Of a stretch of DNA of 64,000 bases, positions 23,456 through 35,325 are shown piece after piece (position 1 is the first letter of the stretch; every line of letters starts with the position of its first letter). The notes beneath the pieces were generated by a model. That model was not told the origin of the DNA. It worked only from the letters and a program-made list of their open reading frames with translations, and did no database searches. The DNA is from Gari tellinella (lineage: Eukaryota; Mollusca; Bivalvia; Cardiida; Psammobiidae), in NCBI GenBank assembly GCA_922989275.2, contig OV277869.1, positions 20,160,189 through 20,224,188 on the forward strand, given 5' to 3'. Position numbers and translations under genes: made by a program.

Positions 23456-23556
23456 GGCCATGGGTCATAGCTATATCAAAATGTTGTCTTGCCCAGTCAG
23501 ATTCTATGGTACAATGTCCTCAGGTGAGCAAAAATGTGGCCCTCTGGGCCTCTTGT

Positions 23557-23768
23557 TCATGTAAGGAAGCTCTTGAAAGGGCTTGCAATGAGTTTATTTT
23601 TCTAACTGAACTGGATGTTATCTAGTGTTTGACCCCTACTGGCTTCATACATATAATGTAAATCCAGAGTCTTTATTTCCAGACATCGCCACATCGATTG
23701 AAGAACCACTAAACTAACATAAACCTGAATGTAAAGCCAAGCACAAATGAAAACCAAACCAAGTAGTT
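23557..23768. other. Short unassigned intron sequence
   Basis: No coding or repeat signature recognised between the nest of E/N/D elements and the next MITE. Confidence 0.3.
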
Positions 23769-23870
23769 TAACCCATTACCTAAAAAATATGCCATTAATT
23801 TATTCCTCCATGTGAGAAAATAAAGCCATGAATATATATCATAAGAAATATTTTCTATTTCCTAGCACAG
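23769..23870. mobile_element. Partial TTAACCC-type MITE
   Basis: It starts TTTAACCCATTACCTAAAAA and continues with the family text TTAATTTATTCCTCC and ATAAGAAATATTTTCTAT. It breaks off before the central hairpin. Confidence 0.5.
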
Positions 23871-23938
23871 TGTTCTGCCAAGAAATCCAAAACTATGGGC
23901 CCCAGGGCCCACTGGACATGAAAAAAGGGGGCCATTTT

Positions 23939-25284
23939 TAGCTCACCTGGCAGGTAGTGCCAAGGTGAGCTATTTTGATCGTCCTCTGTCCGTCGTCGTT
24001 CGTTCGTTAGTTCGTCGTCAACAATTTCTTTAAACGACATCTCCTCCGAAACTACTGGATAGATTTTTACCAAACTTGGCCTGAATGATCCTTATATGGT
24101 CCTCTTTCAAAGTTGTTCAAACATTTCCGGTCCGTTGCATATCTAGGTCACAGGAGCTAAAAATAGATTTTTTCAATGAAAACTTAAAAAATCTTCTCGT
24201 CTGAAACCACAGTACCCTGAGCTTAGATATTTGGCACAAAGCATCGTCTTCAGGTCCTCTATCAAGATTGTTCAAATTATGTCCCCTGGCTAAAAAATGA
24301 CCCCGCCCCAGGGGTCGTAATTTTACATAGAGTTATATAGTGAAATCTTCAAACATCTTTTTCTCTGAAACTAATATAGCCAGAGCTTTGATATTTGGCA
24401 TGATGACTTTAACCAATATTGTAAATATGGTTCCAGTCAGTTGCATATCTAGGTCACACAGGAGCTAAAAATAAATTTTTTCAATGAAGTCTTAAAAAAT
24501 CTTCTTGTCTGAAACCACAGTACCTTGAGCTTAGATATTTGGCACAAAGCATCATCTACAGGTCCTCCATAAAGATTGTCCAAATTATGTTCCTGGGGTT
24601 AAAGATGACCCCGCCCCGGGGGTCGTAATTTTACATAGAGTTATATAGTGAAATCTTCAAACATCGTTATCTCTGAAACTTATATGGTCAGAGCTTTGAT
24701 ATTTGGCATGATGACACTTCTAGAAGCCCTTAACCAACATTGTAAATATGGTTCTGGTCAGTTGCATATCTAGGTCACAGGAGCTAAAAATAGATTTTTT
24801 CAATGAATTCTTAAAAAATCTTCTTGTCTGAAACCACAGTTATTTGGTACAAAGCATCATCTTTAGGTCCTCTATCAAGATTGTTCAAATTATGCCCCTT
24901 GAGTTAAAACTGCCAAGGCTGTAGGGGTTGCAGTTTTACATAGAGTTATGTAGTGAAATATTCTTCTCTGAAACTACTATAGCAAGAGCTTTGGTATTTA
25001 GCATAGTGACACTTTTAGATGTTCTTTACCAATATTGCTGAAATGGTTCGGTCTGTTGCATATCTGGGTCATATTAGCTAAAATAGATTTTTTTCAATGA
25101 AAAGTCTTCCTGTCTGAAACCATCCATGTACAAAATATTTGACAGCACACTTAATTTTCAAGTTTATCAGCAAATTTTTGAAAAATATGTCTGGGGTAAA
25201 AAGTGATCCCACCCCAGGGGTCATGTGACCCTTGTGTTGGTTTTTCCAGGTGAGCGATATTTAGGCCCGCATGGGCCTCTTGTT
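23939..25284 (+). mobile_element. E4: element with about 330-bp units
   Basis: The 5' hairpin is TAGCTCACCTGGCAGGTAGT-GCCAAGGTGAGCTATTTTG. Units resemble family C (GAGCTTAGATATTTGGCAC, AGGTCACAGGAGCTAAAAAT). The 3' end is CCAGGTGAGCGATATTTAGG-CCCGCATGGGCCTCTTGTT. Confidence 0.78.
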
Positions 25285-25382
25285 TAAAAGTGAGGGCCCA
25301 ACATTTTTTCTCATTAAAAAGTTGAAAACACAATAAAATAACTCGTTTTCCTATTACGACACTCACCAGTGGTGTGCTCTTT

Positions 25383-26374
25383 TAAGCTCACCTGGCACGT
25401 AGTGCCAAGGTGAGCTATTTTGATCGTCCTGTGTCCGTCGTCTGTCCGTCGTTCGTCGTCCGTTCGTTGTCAACAATTTCTTTAAACGACATCTCCTCCG
25501 AAACTACAGGATGGATTTTTACCAAACTTGGCCTGAATGATCCTTATATGGTCCTCTTTCAGAGTTGTTCAAATATTTCCGGTCCGTTGCATATCTAGGT
25601 CACAGGAGCTAAAAATAGATTTTTTCAATGAAAACTTAAAAAATCTTCTCGTCTGAAACCACAGTACCCTGAGCTTAGATATTTGGCACAAAGAATCGTC
25701 TTTAGGTCCTCTATCAAGATTGTTCAAATTATGTCCCTGGGGTAAAAAATGACCCCGCCCCGGGGGTCGTAAATTTACATAGAGTTATATAGTGAAATCT
25801 TTAAATATCTTTTTCGCTGAAACTAATATGGCCAGAGCTTTGATATTTAGCATGATGATTCTTCTAGAAGCCCTTAATCAATATTGTAAATATGGTTCTG
25901 GTCAGTTGTATATCTAGGTCACAGGAGCTAAAAATAGATTTTTTCAATGAAATCTTAAAAAATCTTATTGTCTGAAACCACAGTACCCTGAGCTTAGATA
26001 TTTGGCACAAAACATCGTCTTCAGGTCCTCTATCAAGATTGTCCAAATTATGCCCCTGGGGTAAAAAATGACCACGCCCTGGGGGTCGTAATTTTACATA
26101 GAGTTATGTAGTGAAATCTTCAAACATCTTTACCTCTGAAACAAATATGATCAGAGCTTTGATATTTGGCATGATGACACTTGTAGAAGCCCTTAACCAA
26201 TATTGTAAATATGGTTTCGGTCCGTTGCATATCTAGGTCACAGGAGCTAAAAATAGATTTTTTCAATGAAAATTGTGTCTCTGGGGTGAAAATTGATCCC
26301 ATACCAGGGGTTATGTGACCCTTGTGTTGGTTTTTCCAGCTGAGCGATATTTAGGCCCGCATGGGCCTCTTGTT
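25383..26374 (+). mobile_element. E5: shorter sister copy of E4
   Basis: Hairpin, unit text and 3' terminus (GCGATATTTAGGCCCGCATG, GGCCTCTTGTT) match E4 closely, with fewer units. The 98-bp spacer between the two holds no other element. Confidence 0.78.
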
Positions 26375-27267
26375 CTTAAAGTGCTTTAGTCTAGACACAG
26401 ATTGCAAGTCATAGAATCTGACCCACCATTGTAAGCAAGCCACGTGTAATCTTTTCACCACCTTTGCTAAAAAGTTCAACCCTTTTTTTTTTCTCGGCGG
26501 ATATACCTTTTTGTGCGTTTCGAAGAGCCGTCAACTTTATAAGACTCGGCCGTAGGCTGGAGAGGGGTTTCTGTTTTTGAGAATCAATTAAAACTTTTTA
26601 CTACTTTCGGCTGTATTCTGATCCGCGACAGCGTCATGCACATTTACTCTGTGGTTAACTTAATATTATTTTCGTCTAATTCCTTAATTTTACTCCGCTT
26701 ATTTTGAGAACTTTGAAAAAAGTCTATCAGTGTAGCTGCCTTACGTTTCTGGTCAGCTATCTTTCAACAAAACAAACGAGAAGGCATGAAAGATTATCAG
26801 AGATTGGACTATAGCGGATACTTCCAGTCGACATATCCAATGAAATTAATCGTTTTAAATGCTATTATAGAACGGACAGACTAAAACATTGACCGTCGTA
26901 GCGGGGAAGAAAAAAAATCGCGATTTTTTTTGGGCGCACCTTCGGGCCCTGCATTTACGGGAATTTTTCTGCGCTGTTTGTGATTTTTCTGCGCCAATGG
27001 CGCACGGGCGCGGCTTTGGCAGAACTCTGGGTTAAACCTATTTTATTTCGCATTCTTTTACAGGAAAAGGGATTGGGCCACAAGTTCTACCAATTCTGAG
27101 TTGGCAATTCTCCTACAGTTTCACTAATGATACAAATACTATTCAGAGACCAAACCAATTATATACAGTTCCACCATAATTATATTTCTAAATACTTTGT
27201 GTGTACAAACAAGTGGGTACTTACAGAAATAAGAAAATGAAACAGAGACTTGATTCATTGTTTTCAG
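26375..27267. other. Intron sequence before the RS exon
   Basis: Mostly unique. GGGCGCACCTTCGGGCCCTGC near 26930-26955 and TCTGCGCCAATGGCGCACGGG near 26990 are short GC-rich palindromic patches. TTGGCAGAACTCTGGG near 27015 echoes GTTCTGCCAAGAAATCC near 23873 in inverse, so a diverged repeat may have its two halves here and there. Confidence 0.3.
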
Positions 27268-27499
27268 TCGGAGGAGAAGTCGTTCCAGAGAACGCAGATC
27301 TCGCAGTCGCTCTAGAGATCGGAGAAGAGACAGGTCCCGATCTAGAGACCGTAAAAAGAAAAAGCATAAAGATAGGGACAGAGATAGAACTCGAAGTAGG
27401 AGCAGGGACAGAGATAAAGACAGAAATAGAGACAAGTATGATAGGAAGCAGAGAGATGGCAGGGGTAGTGAAATACCACTAGAACCATCAGTTGGAGAG
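27268..27499 (+). CDS. DHX8: DHX8 exon: main RS/RD-rich segment
   Basis: A 232-nt exon with acceptor ATTGTTTTCAG and donor GTAAGC. The first base completes a serine codon; then 77 codons read RRRSRSRERRSRSRSRDRRR, DRSRSRDRKKKKHKDRDRDR, and further RD/RN repeats. It ends GRGSEIPLEPSVGE, the linker that precedes the S1 domain in DHX8 (P-x-E-P-x-x-G-E/D). The real frame starts at base 27269. A 93-residue ATG frame at 27201-27482 and a 98-residue frame on the other strand are shadows of this exon. The tandem-repeat element N1 begins about 15 bp beyond the donor. Confidence 0.92.
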
Positions 27500-27514
27500 G
27501 TAAGCTACGCTTTT

Positions 27515-28584
27515 TAGCTCACCTGGCACGAAGTGCCAAGGTGAGCTTTTAGGATTGCTGGATGTCCGTCGTCTGTCTGTCCCTCCGTTCACAATTGGTT
27601 GTGAACACTCTTGCGGCTACAAATTTAATCTGATCTTCATGAAACTTCATAACAATGTTCGTCTTGATAAAATCTAGGTCAAGTTCGAATGTGGGTCATG
27701 TCTGGTCAAAAACTAGGTCACTAGGTCAAATTAAAGAAAAACCTTGTGAACACTCTAGCGGCTACAAATTTCATCTGATCTTTATGAAACTTCATAACAA
27801 TGTTTGCCTTGATAAAATCTAGGTCAAGTTCGAATGTGGGTCGTGTCCGGTCAAAAACTAGGTCACTAGGTCAAATTATAGGAAAACCTTGTGAACACTT
27901 TAGCGGCTACAAATTTCATCCGATCTTCATGAAACTTCATAACAATGTTTGTCTTGGTAAAATCTAGGTCAAGTTCGAATGTGGGCCATGTCCAATCAAA
28001 AACTAGGTCACTAGGTCAAATTATAGAAAAACCTTGTGATCACTCTAGTGGCTACAAATTTCATCTGATCTTCATGAAACTTGTTGACAATGTTTGTCAT
28101 GATGAAATCTAGGTCAAGTTCGAATGTGGGTCATGTCCGGTCAAAAACTAGGTCACTAGGTCAAATCATAGAAAAACCTTGTGAACACTCTAGAGGCAAC
28201 AAATCTCATTTGATTGTAATGCAATTTGGTCAGAACGTTTGCCTAATTAATATCTAGGTCAAATTCAAATATGAGTCATGTCAGGTCAAAAACTAGGTCA
28301 CTAGGCCAAATCATTGGAAAATCGTGTTACCACTCTAGAGGCTACAAATCTCATTACATCTGAATGAAATATTGTCAGAATGTTTGCCTACATCAAATCT
28401 AGGTCAAAATCAAATGTGTATTGTGTCTGGTCAAAAATTAGGTCACTAGGTCAATTCATAGAAAAATCTTGTTTACACTCTAGAGGTTGACTGTGGGTCA
28501 TGTCGGGTCATAATCTAGGTCACTATAGGTCAAGTTTTACATGGTGTTCCAGGTGAGCGATTTAGGGCCATGGTGGCCCTTGTT
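27515..28584 (+). mobile_element. N1: complete family N element 15 bp past a splice donor
   Basis: The 5' hairpin TAGCTCACCTGGCACGAAGT-GCCAAGGTGAGC is followed by GTCCGTCGTCTGTCTGTCC. Six to seven units of about 150-165 bp carry CTAGGTCAAGTTCGAATGTG and AGGTCACTAGGTCA (half-sites separated by CT). The 3' end is CCAGGTGAGCGATTTAGGGC-CATGGTGGCCCTTGTT. Confidence 0.82.
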
Positions 28585-29639
28585 CATTATGCCCCCACAC
28601 CACCGGTGGTTGGGGGCTATATAGGAATCACGTTGTCCGTCCGTCCTTCCGTATGTCGGTCGGTCTGTCAAGTTTTTTCAGGACATTTGCCTTTTTCTTG
28701 AAAACAGTTTATGATACCATCTTCAAACTTGGTATACATTATCAATGTTATTTCGGGACACTCATTGACAGGTTTCATAACTCTTGCACCAAATTTGACA
28801 GAATTATGCCCCTTTTAAATTTTAACTTGATTTGTTTTGCCTCTTAATTGAGAATTTTTTTCTTTGAACATGCCATTTTCTTGAAAACTATTCATGAAGT
28901 TGTCTTCAAACTTCGTACACATTATAAGAGTTGTATTGTGAGACTTTTCATTAAGGTTCTTGTAAAGTGTTTTTTGGTGCATTTTTGAAAGGTGATATTT
29001 TGGTCATTTATGGAGCAATGTTGCATAATTTCATATCAAAATGTTTGTATTGAAATGAACAAACTTATGAGATAGCTTACAATTTGAAAGAAAAACTGTG
29101 TATCTTGATTTTGAACAATATGTTTGGATTTGCACCAAAATGTGAAGCAAATTTTCTGTACAGAAATTCAACAAATCCTTCCTCTATATTGAAGAATATG
29201 CTTTACATGAGGTAGTAGGACCAAAATCCTGACGAAATCCACTCAAATAACAACAGAAGAAGTCATGGAATATTTGACAATTTTCAAGGACAACACTATA
29301 TCGCCATGGGGGACTACTTATTTTTTCCAAAGTATGGTGGGCAACACGAGCCTCTTTCAAACATTATTACATGTATAAATATGCAGACTGTATTATTTTT
29401 TTCATCCTTTTTTAACTGAATTATACCTTGAGAATACATTGAGAATCGTTGTTGGGCTCTCGCGGGAGGATCTGCTTCTTTATAAGCCCATCCTCTTCCT
29501 AGAATTCTTCTATAACTGTGTTTTAACGCATGTTGCAAGATATATACATGATTATAATGATTTCATTGCGTATAACGATTACACAATTGCTATTCAAATC
29601 CCAGGTCACTTTATGCGTCTAAGCTTGCCAACGTGATCT

Positions 29640-30250
29640 TACTTTGCACGTGCGCAGATACAGGTGTTTCACTGTAAACAGCGCTACATTGATTACCGCG
29701 GATGCAAGAGAGTCTCTCGCCACGGTCCACTCGCCTCACGGCGCAAAAAGGAGGAGTGACCACGGAGAACGATATGTTTGAGAGACATAATGGGTGGTGG
29801 CAGCGCTATGGTCTGGGTTGGGAAAATGGGAACTCTGGAAATTGACTTTGTTATTATTCAATAAAATGCCAACGCTCAGCGTTACATCAATGTTTTAAAT
29901 AGCACAGTGATACGATTCATACAAAATAAAGGAAGGACCTGGCATTTTCAGCTTGACAATACATGTATAAAGCATCACACGGCGCGTATCACCACACAAT
30001 TTCTTGCTAAAAATACATTAACGTCCTGCCTTGGTCTGTTTTATCCTCGGACATGAGCCCAATCGAACACATATCGGATGTATTTGATAACAAGGTCGGG
30101 TCAAATTATCAAAATTATTCCATAAATTAATGACCTCCAACGTGCATTTTGGTTGGAATGGCAACGTATTTGAAACGTTACGTAAAATCAATGAGGGGAC
30201 GTATTCTGCAATGCATCCGTAAAATGGAGGGAACAGTGGTTACTAGTGCT
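29640..30250 (+). pseudogene. Tc1-like transposase remnant
   Basis: Read across frames, the + strand gives GGSAMVWVGKMG, then NAQRYINVLNSTVIRFIQ, LDNTCIKHHTARITTQFLA, SSDMSPIEHISDVFDNKV and VKSMRGRILQCIR. These correspond to the Tc1 catalytic blocks: the second acidic residue in xDNAxxHxA, the third in SPDMxPIEHxWD, and the C-terminal SMRxRxxxCI. At least two frameshifts and stops separate them, and the W of the HIWD motif is replaced by S. It cannot code for an active enzyme. The element's own ends are not identified. Confidence 0.78.
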
Positions 30251-30639
30251 TTTTTAAACATCACTTTAAATGCGCATCAAGGAAATGTTTGTTTCCAGAT
30301 GCTTTGGTCATTCTTATTATTAAGAATATTCCATTTCGACCCCTCTCAACTAAATTATTCATTAAACAGTATGCAATATTTGATTCTAATCCAATGAGGT
30401 ACACAGACACATGGATATGACATTGAAGCTAAGATTACAAAAATAATTCATCCGGCATACAAATGTATCAACAAAATTTATTATTTTTAATTCTATATAA
30501 ACTGAAGTGAGATCCGGTTGTTTATAACTCTCTTTGAAAAGTGTTGTAAACTTAATGATGTTTTTTTAATTTGAAAAATATTTTTAAGGTAAATTCTTTC
30601 TATATGTATATCCTCCATTTCTTAAAATAATTTTCAACA

Positions 30640-31640
30640 TTATATCATGTCACCACGGCTTCGTCAATGACCAAGCAATTTTTGAAAACCAATCTTTCGG
30701 TACATGTAAGGTTGACAATCCAGGAGACGCTTATTGGCAGGCTTACATAATTTTTCAACACTTCTTTCAAGAATAGATATCATAATACATGATAATAGTG
30801 TTTCCATATTGACCTGACGAGTGCTTTGTTAAAAATTATGAAATATCTTTTCGCAATGTAATCATACATTCTGATTATTTAGGATAATACACTGATGGAT
30901 TTGTTATCTTTTTCAGCTATATGACTACTTAACTTTTTAGTCCTGTTAAAATATTACCCCTAAACCCCCCTTTTCACTAACAGACTCAATGTCCGCAAAG
31001 TTCAAAGTATACTGGTAATATTGGTTGTCTCTTCCAAAGTGTATGGTTCTGTAATTTTTCACATTAAAACGCAACAGCCACTTTGACTATGTTTAAGGCA
31101 TCTAAGTCGTGCTGGATAATATCAATTTTAATGTCTTTGTTGTATAGGTTGGTACCATAAGCGAAGAATTTCACAATACTACGTATAACTTCAGGGGGAG
31201 GGGTCATCTATTATAAACATATGAATAATGTGGGTCCCAGGATACTTCCCTTGGGTACTCCACATAAAATGTCTTTCCACGAAGAAGACCAGGGTCCTTT
31301 CACAAATACATATTGCCTACGTCCAGTAAAAATGTTACGTTTCCATGACAAAACTGGCCCCTCTGATACCAAATACTGATACTTTGCGAGAAAACGTTAA
31401 TGTACTATGCTCTCAAAAGCTTTGACAAAATCTAAATAAACATTATATTTTCCAAACTTCCATCACCCTCAATGTAGTGTGACTAATAATCTATCAATCC
31501 AATTAACTGTAAAACGCAGGATCCCCTAGAGCGAAAACCAAATTGAGCCTTAGATAAACTGATATATGATTGTGTCTGACTAAATGTTCAAATATATGTG
31601 CCCTTATCAGTGTTTCTAAATACTTACAACTACTGAAGTA
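30640..31640 (-). pseudogene. LINE reverse transcriptase remnant (jockey/CR1-like)
   Basis: The minus strand, across several frames, reads FEHLVRHNHIS, QFGFRSRGSCVLQLIGLID, IYLDFVKAFE, GVPKGSILGPTLF, DLGVIF and LVRSIWKHYYHVW. These match consecutive reverse transcriptase blocks (QFGFR-GRS, YLDFxKAFDxV, SGVPQGSVLGPxLF, DLGV, VRPxLEY). The catalytic YADD block is degraded (FADGTNLY nearby). Multiple frameshifts and stops make it non-functional. It lies inside the TTAA-flanked block. Confidence 0.8.
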
Positions 31641-31844
31641 AGGTTGTCAGGGTGGTAGTAGCATATACTCATGAACCATAACAATATGTTAATGTGTGTG
31701 TATGTGTGAAATGCAGAAGCAGAATATACATGAAAAGATAGAAGGACAAAAAATAATTGGTGTGTCTCTGCCCAAAGCAATCATCTCAAGTGTCCCTACT
31801 AGGACCCCATAGAAGCCAAATTCGGATCCGTGCAGTATTGTATA

Positions 31845-32090
31845 CAGTGGAGAAAACGTTATTCTTTCCCAATAAACGCGTTTACGCTAAAACTATTATT
31901 TTCTCTGCAAACAATTTGGACCCAGATCAGACGCCGGGTAACCCGGCGTCTGATCAGGATCCAAACTGTTTGCCACCAAGATAAAGATGAATTATCAGAA
32001 TTGTCCAAAAATTGTACTTTTCTACGTTTTAGTGTTTTGCGTTTGCGTACGTTTCCGTTTAAACGGGAAAGAATAACAGATTCGCCACTG
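31845..32090. mobile_element. CAGTGG-type MITE, best-preserved copy
   Basis: TA dinucleotides flank 246 bp at 31843 and 32091. The terminal repeats read CAGTGGAGAAAACG with TTATTCTTTCCC, and GGGAAAGAATAAC with CGCCACTG. The centre is the palindrome GATCAGACGCCGGGTAACCC-GGCGTCTGATC. TA duplication and CAGT ends point to the Tc1/mariner superfamily. Confidence 0.78.
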
Positions 32091-34527
32091 TACATGTACA
32101 ATGTGTAGATGGATGTACCCCTTGACCGGACTAGAGCTGGAATACATTCACAGCAATATAAAGCTTTATATAATAAAGATCGCAATGCAAAGTGAAATAT
32201 TAATCAACATTACAATAGCCGGAAAGATGTGGAATACTTGAAAGGGTGGAAAAAGGTGATTTAAAGGGACAAACTCTTGATTTTCCTGAAACAAAGGTCA
32301 GCTGTACAGGGACAGAATAACTTTCGCGGCAAGTAGTCCGCTAAAGAATTGTGACATACGGAGGAATTTATGATCGAAAGTAATGTGCAATGCGCTTATT
32401 TTATTGAGTATGTATCCAACATTAATAATGTACTGAAATAAAAGTTGATAATATGGATATTAAAAAACGAGAAAATGCGGATTAATCGTTGTGTTGGATA
32501 AACGACAACTTTCAGTGATATTGCTATGATTGAACGGATATATTGTCTAAATGCAGTGAATCGGGTGAGTGACATTCCATCAATCATATTGCTTGTTCTT
32601 TTCTCTGTCCGCACGTATATAACAATCGTCAGTCGGTGTTTGTAGATTTGGAGTAGCTGGACTTTAAATGTTGGCAAACTTCTAAAAATTTGTAAAATGC
32701 AAATGGCTGCCCTTGAATCAAGCAAGGGGTATTTGAAAGGCCAATTGCAGGGAGTTTTCCTGACTTTTGTAAAACAATCTGTGTAGGAGTACCCAGTATG
32801 TAAGGGGTTCTTTGTATGTATTCTACCAGATTTCCGAAAAAACGTGCCATTTAGTGATTTGATATATTCTGCTGAAGAGGTTATTTTCATTCCATGTTCG
32901 TTACTTTTTGAGCTTCTGACAACACAAGTACACTTAAATTTATGGCAATTTAGGCGTGCTCCTTTTCATTGACCAATTATTTATAATGTGTGAAAATATT
33001 TTTAGCCAATGTGGAATAGTTATTGAGTATTACAACTTTTCAAATTTGGGTATTTTTTCTCGTACAGGGACCAAAAAACACTATACATGAACCTTAAGTT
33101 TGACAACTCTTGCACAAAATTTGACAGAATTATGCCACTTTATAACTTGATATTTTGTTCCTTAATATGCATTTATTCTTTGGACATGTCATTTTCTTGA
33201 AAACTATTTATGACATTGTCTTCAAACTTGGTACACATTATAAGTGTGATGTTTGCAGACTCTACTTGAAGTTACATAACTTGCCAACAAATTACAGAAT
33301 AATGCCCCTTTTTAACTTGAATTTTTTTTCTATTTTCTTGGAACATGCCATTTTCTTGAAAACTATTCATGATATTGTCTTCATAGTGGTACACATTATA
33401 TGTGTTATATTGTGAGACTTTTCTTCAAGTATGACAACTCTTGCATAAAATTTGACAGAATTATGCCCCTTTTCAACTTGAAATTTAGTATGCATGTATT
33501 ATTCTTTCTACATGTCATTGTGGTGTTTGTGACAGGTCAGTTTGGAGTGGGGGTATTTATCACCTTTAGTGATAGCAGTTCTAGTTATAACTGGCTTTCA
33601 GTACATAAGACAGGTGACAGCTTAATTTTTATGCCCCCAGAATCTACGATTCGGGGGCATATAGTTTTTGTCATGTCTGTTGGTTTGTCTGTCCGTCCGT
33701 CCGTCCGTCCATCCTTCTGTCTGTGCCAAAAACCTTAACCTTGGCTATAACTCTTGCATTTTTGTACCTAGGCCTTTTATACTTGGCATGTATCTTCCCT
33801 GTATCAAGACCTTTCCAACCATACAATTTTTTTTGACCTTGTGACCTTGACCTTGACATTTGACCTCCTTTTGTAAAAATCTTTAAATGGCTATAATATT
33901 TGCACCAGTTGGCCCAGGGCTTTCATATTTTGTATATTTCTTGTGTCAAGACCTTTCCAACCATACCAACATCTTTGACCATGTGACCTTGACCTTGACT
34001 TTTGACCTATTTAATCAAACTTTAACCAAAAACCTTAACCTTGGCTATAACTTTTGCATTTTTAAACCTGGACCTTTTATACTTGGCATGTGTATTCCTC
34101 ATTGCAAGACCTTTCCAACCATACAAAACTTTTTGACCTTGTGACCTTGACCTTGACATTTGACCTACTTTTGTAAAAATCTTTAAATGGCTTTAACATT
34201 TGCACCAGTTGGCCCAGGGCTTTCATATTTTGTATGTATATTTCTTGTGTCAAGACCTTTCCCACCATACCAACATCTTTGACCTTGTGACCTTCACCTT
34301 CACCTTTGACCTATTTAATCAAACTTGAACCAAAAACCTTAACCTTGGCTGTAACTTTTGCATTTTTGCACCTTGGCTTTGGCATGTGTTTTCCCTGTGG
34401 CAAGACCTTTCTAACCATACAAAACTTTTTGACCTTGTGACCTTGACATTTGACCTACTTTTGTTGAAATCTTTAAATGGCTATAACATTTGCACCAGTA
34501 GGCCTACGGCTTTCATATTTTGTTTAT

Positions 34528-35284
34528 TAGCTCACCTGAGCCAAAGGCTCAAGGTGAGCTATTGGGATGGCCCTGTGTCCGGCGTCCGTCGTGCGTCGTC
34601 GTTAACAATTGCTACAAATGACATCTCCTCCTATACCGCTTGACAGAATTCAACCAAACTTTACAGAAATGTTCCTTGGGTCAAGCTCTTTCAAATTTGT
34701 TCAAAGAATTAAAAACAATGCAGAACTCTGGTTGCCATGGCAACCAAAGAGAAAAAATAAGGAAATCTTAAAAAATCTTCTCGTCAAAAACTGCAAAGGC
34801 CAGAGCTTAGATAATTGGCACACAGCATCATCTACAGGTCCTCCATCAAGTTTGTTCAAATTATGCCCCTGGGGTCAAAATTGGCCGCGCCCCGGGGTCA
34901 CAGTTTTACATAGAGTTATATAGTGAAATTTTCAAAACGTCTTCTTCTCTGAAACTAATATGGCCAGAGCCTTGATATTCAGCATGGTTACACTTCTAGA
35001 TATCCTTTACCTATTTTGTTCAACTGGTTTCAGTCTATTGCATATGTAGGTCACAGGAGCTAAAAATAGATTTTTTTTCAATGGAAACTTACAAAAATCT
35101 TCTTGTCAAAACCCTACTACCCTGATCTTAGATATTTGGCACATAGCATCATCTACAGGTCCTCTTACAAAATTGTTCAAATTATGCCCCTCGGGTAAAA
35201 AATGACCCCTTCCTGGACATAAATAATTATCTCCATTTTGTCAGTTATTCTCAGGTGAGCGAAAATGCCCCATGGGGCTCTTGT
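34528..35284 (+). mobile_element. C2: short complete family C element in G2
   Basis: The 5' hairpin is TAGCTCACCTGAGCCAAAGG-CTCAAGGTGAGCTATTGGG. The X-box is at 34731-34744. The 3' end is CTCAGGTGAGCGAAAATGCC-CCATGGGGCTCTTGT. It has only one to two units. Confidence 0.85.
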
Positions 35285-35325
35285 ATATTTCTTGTGTCAA
35301 GACCTTCCAACCATACCTACGTTTT

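Larger units (their letters stand above)
18780..23556 (+). mobile_element. Outer E-type element with nested copies, 5' end missing
   Basis: Units of about 150-160 bp (GGCCCAGATCATTTATATTT, CTCTACCAAGATTGTTCAAA, CGGGGCTTATCAGTTTTACA) lie at 18780-18862 and 20435-21215. The 3' terminus is CCTCAGGTGAGCAAAAATGT-GGCCCTCTGGGCCTCTTGTT, ending near 23556. E1 and N2 interrupt it. Confidence 0.6.
28955..33093. mobile_element. 4139-bp TTAA-flanked block with inverted ends
   Basis: TTAA at 28951-28954 and 33094-33097 flank the block. The ends are inverted repeats, GGTTCTTGTAAAGTG and GGTTCATGTATAGTG, both continuing TTTTTTGGT (23 of 25 bases). Removing the block rejoins a normal H unit (GACTTTTCA-TTAA-GTTTGACAAC against GACTTTTCTTCAAGTATGAC elsewhere). 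TTAA targets are the piggyBac hallmark. No piggyBac transposase is recognisable; the block holds remnants of a Tc1-like transposase, a LINE and a CAGTGG MITE. Confidence 0.75.
28588..33586 (+). mobile_element. H: family H element split by a 4.1-kb TTAA-flanked block
   Basis: The 5' hairpin TATGCCCCCACACCACCGGT-GGTTGGGGGCTATATAGG is followed by GTCCGTCCGTCCTTCCG. Units carry CATTTTCTTGAAAACTATTC, AACTTGGTACACATTATAAG and GACAGAATTATGCCCCTTTT. The 3' part has GTGGGGGTATTTATCACC, complementary to the start, and ends with the hairpin ATCACCTTTAGTGAT then AGCAGTTCTAGTT. Confidence 0.75.

Noticed and set aside
27139..27482. 93- and 98-residue ATG frames over the RS exon
   Set aside because: Both are shadows: the true frame starts at 27269 without ATG and gives RS/RD repeats that splice in phase with neighbouring DHX8 exons.
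32396..32890. 164-residue frame on the minus strand, the longest in the window
   Set aside because: No recognisable domain, no matching splice or promoter signals, and it lies in a transposon-derived block with low complexity of evidence. Treated as chance.
28955..33093. Active transposon encoding its own transposase
   Set aside because: Both protein remnants inside have frameshifts, stops and lost catalytic-block residues and belong to other classes than the TTAA-flanked ends.
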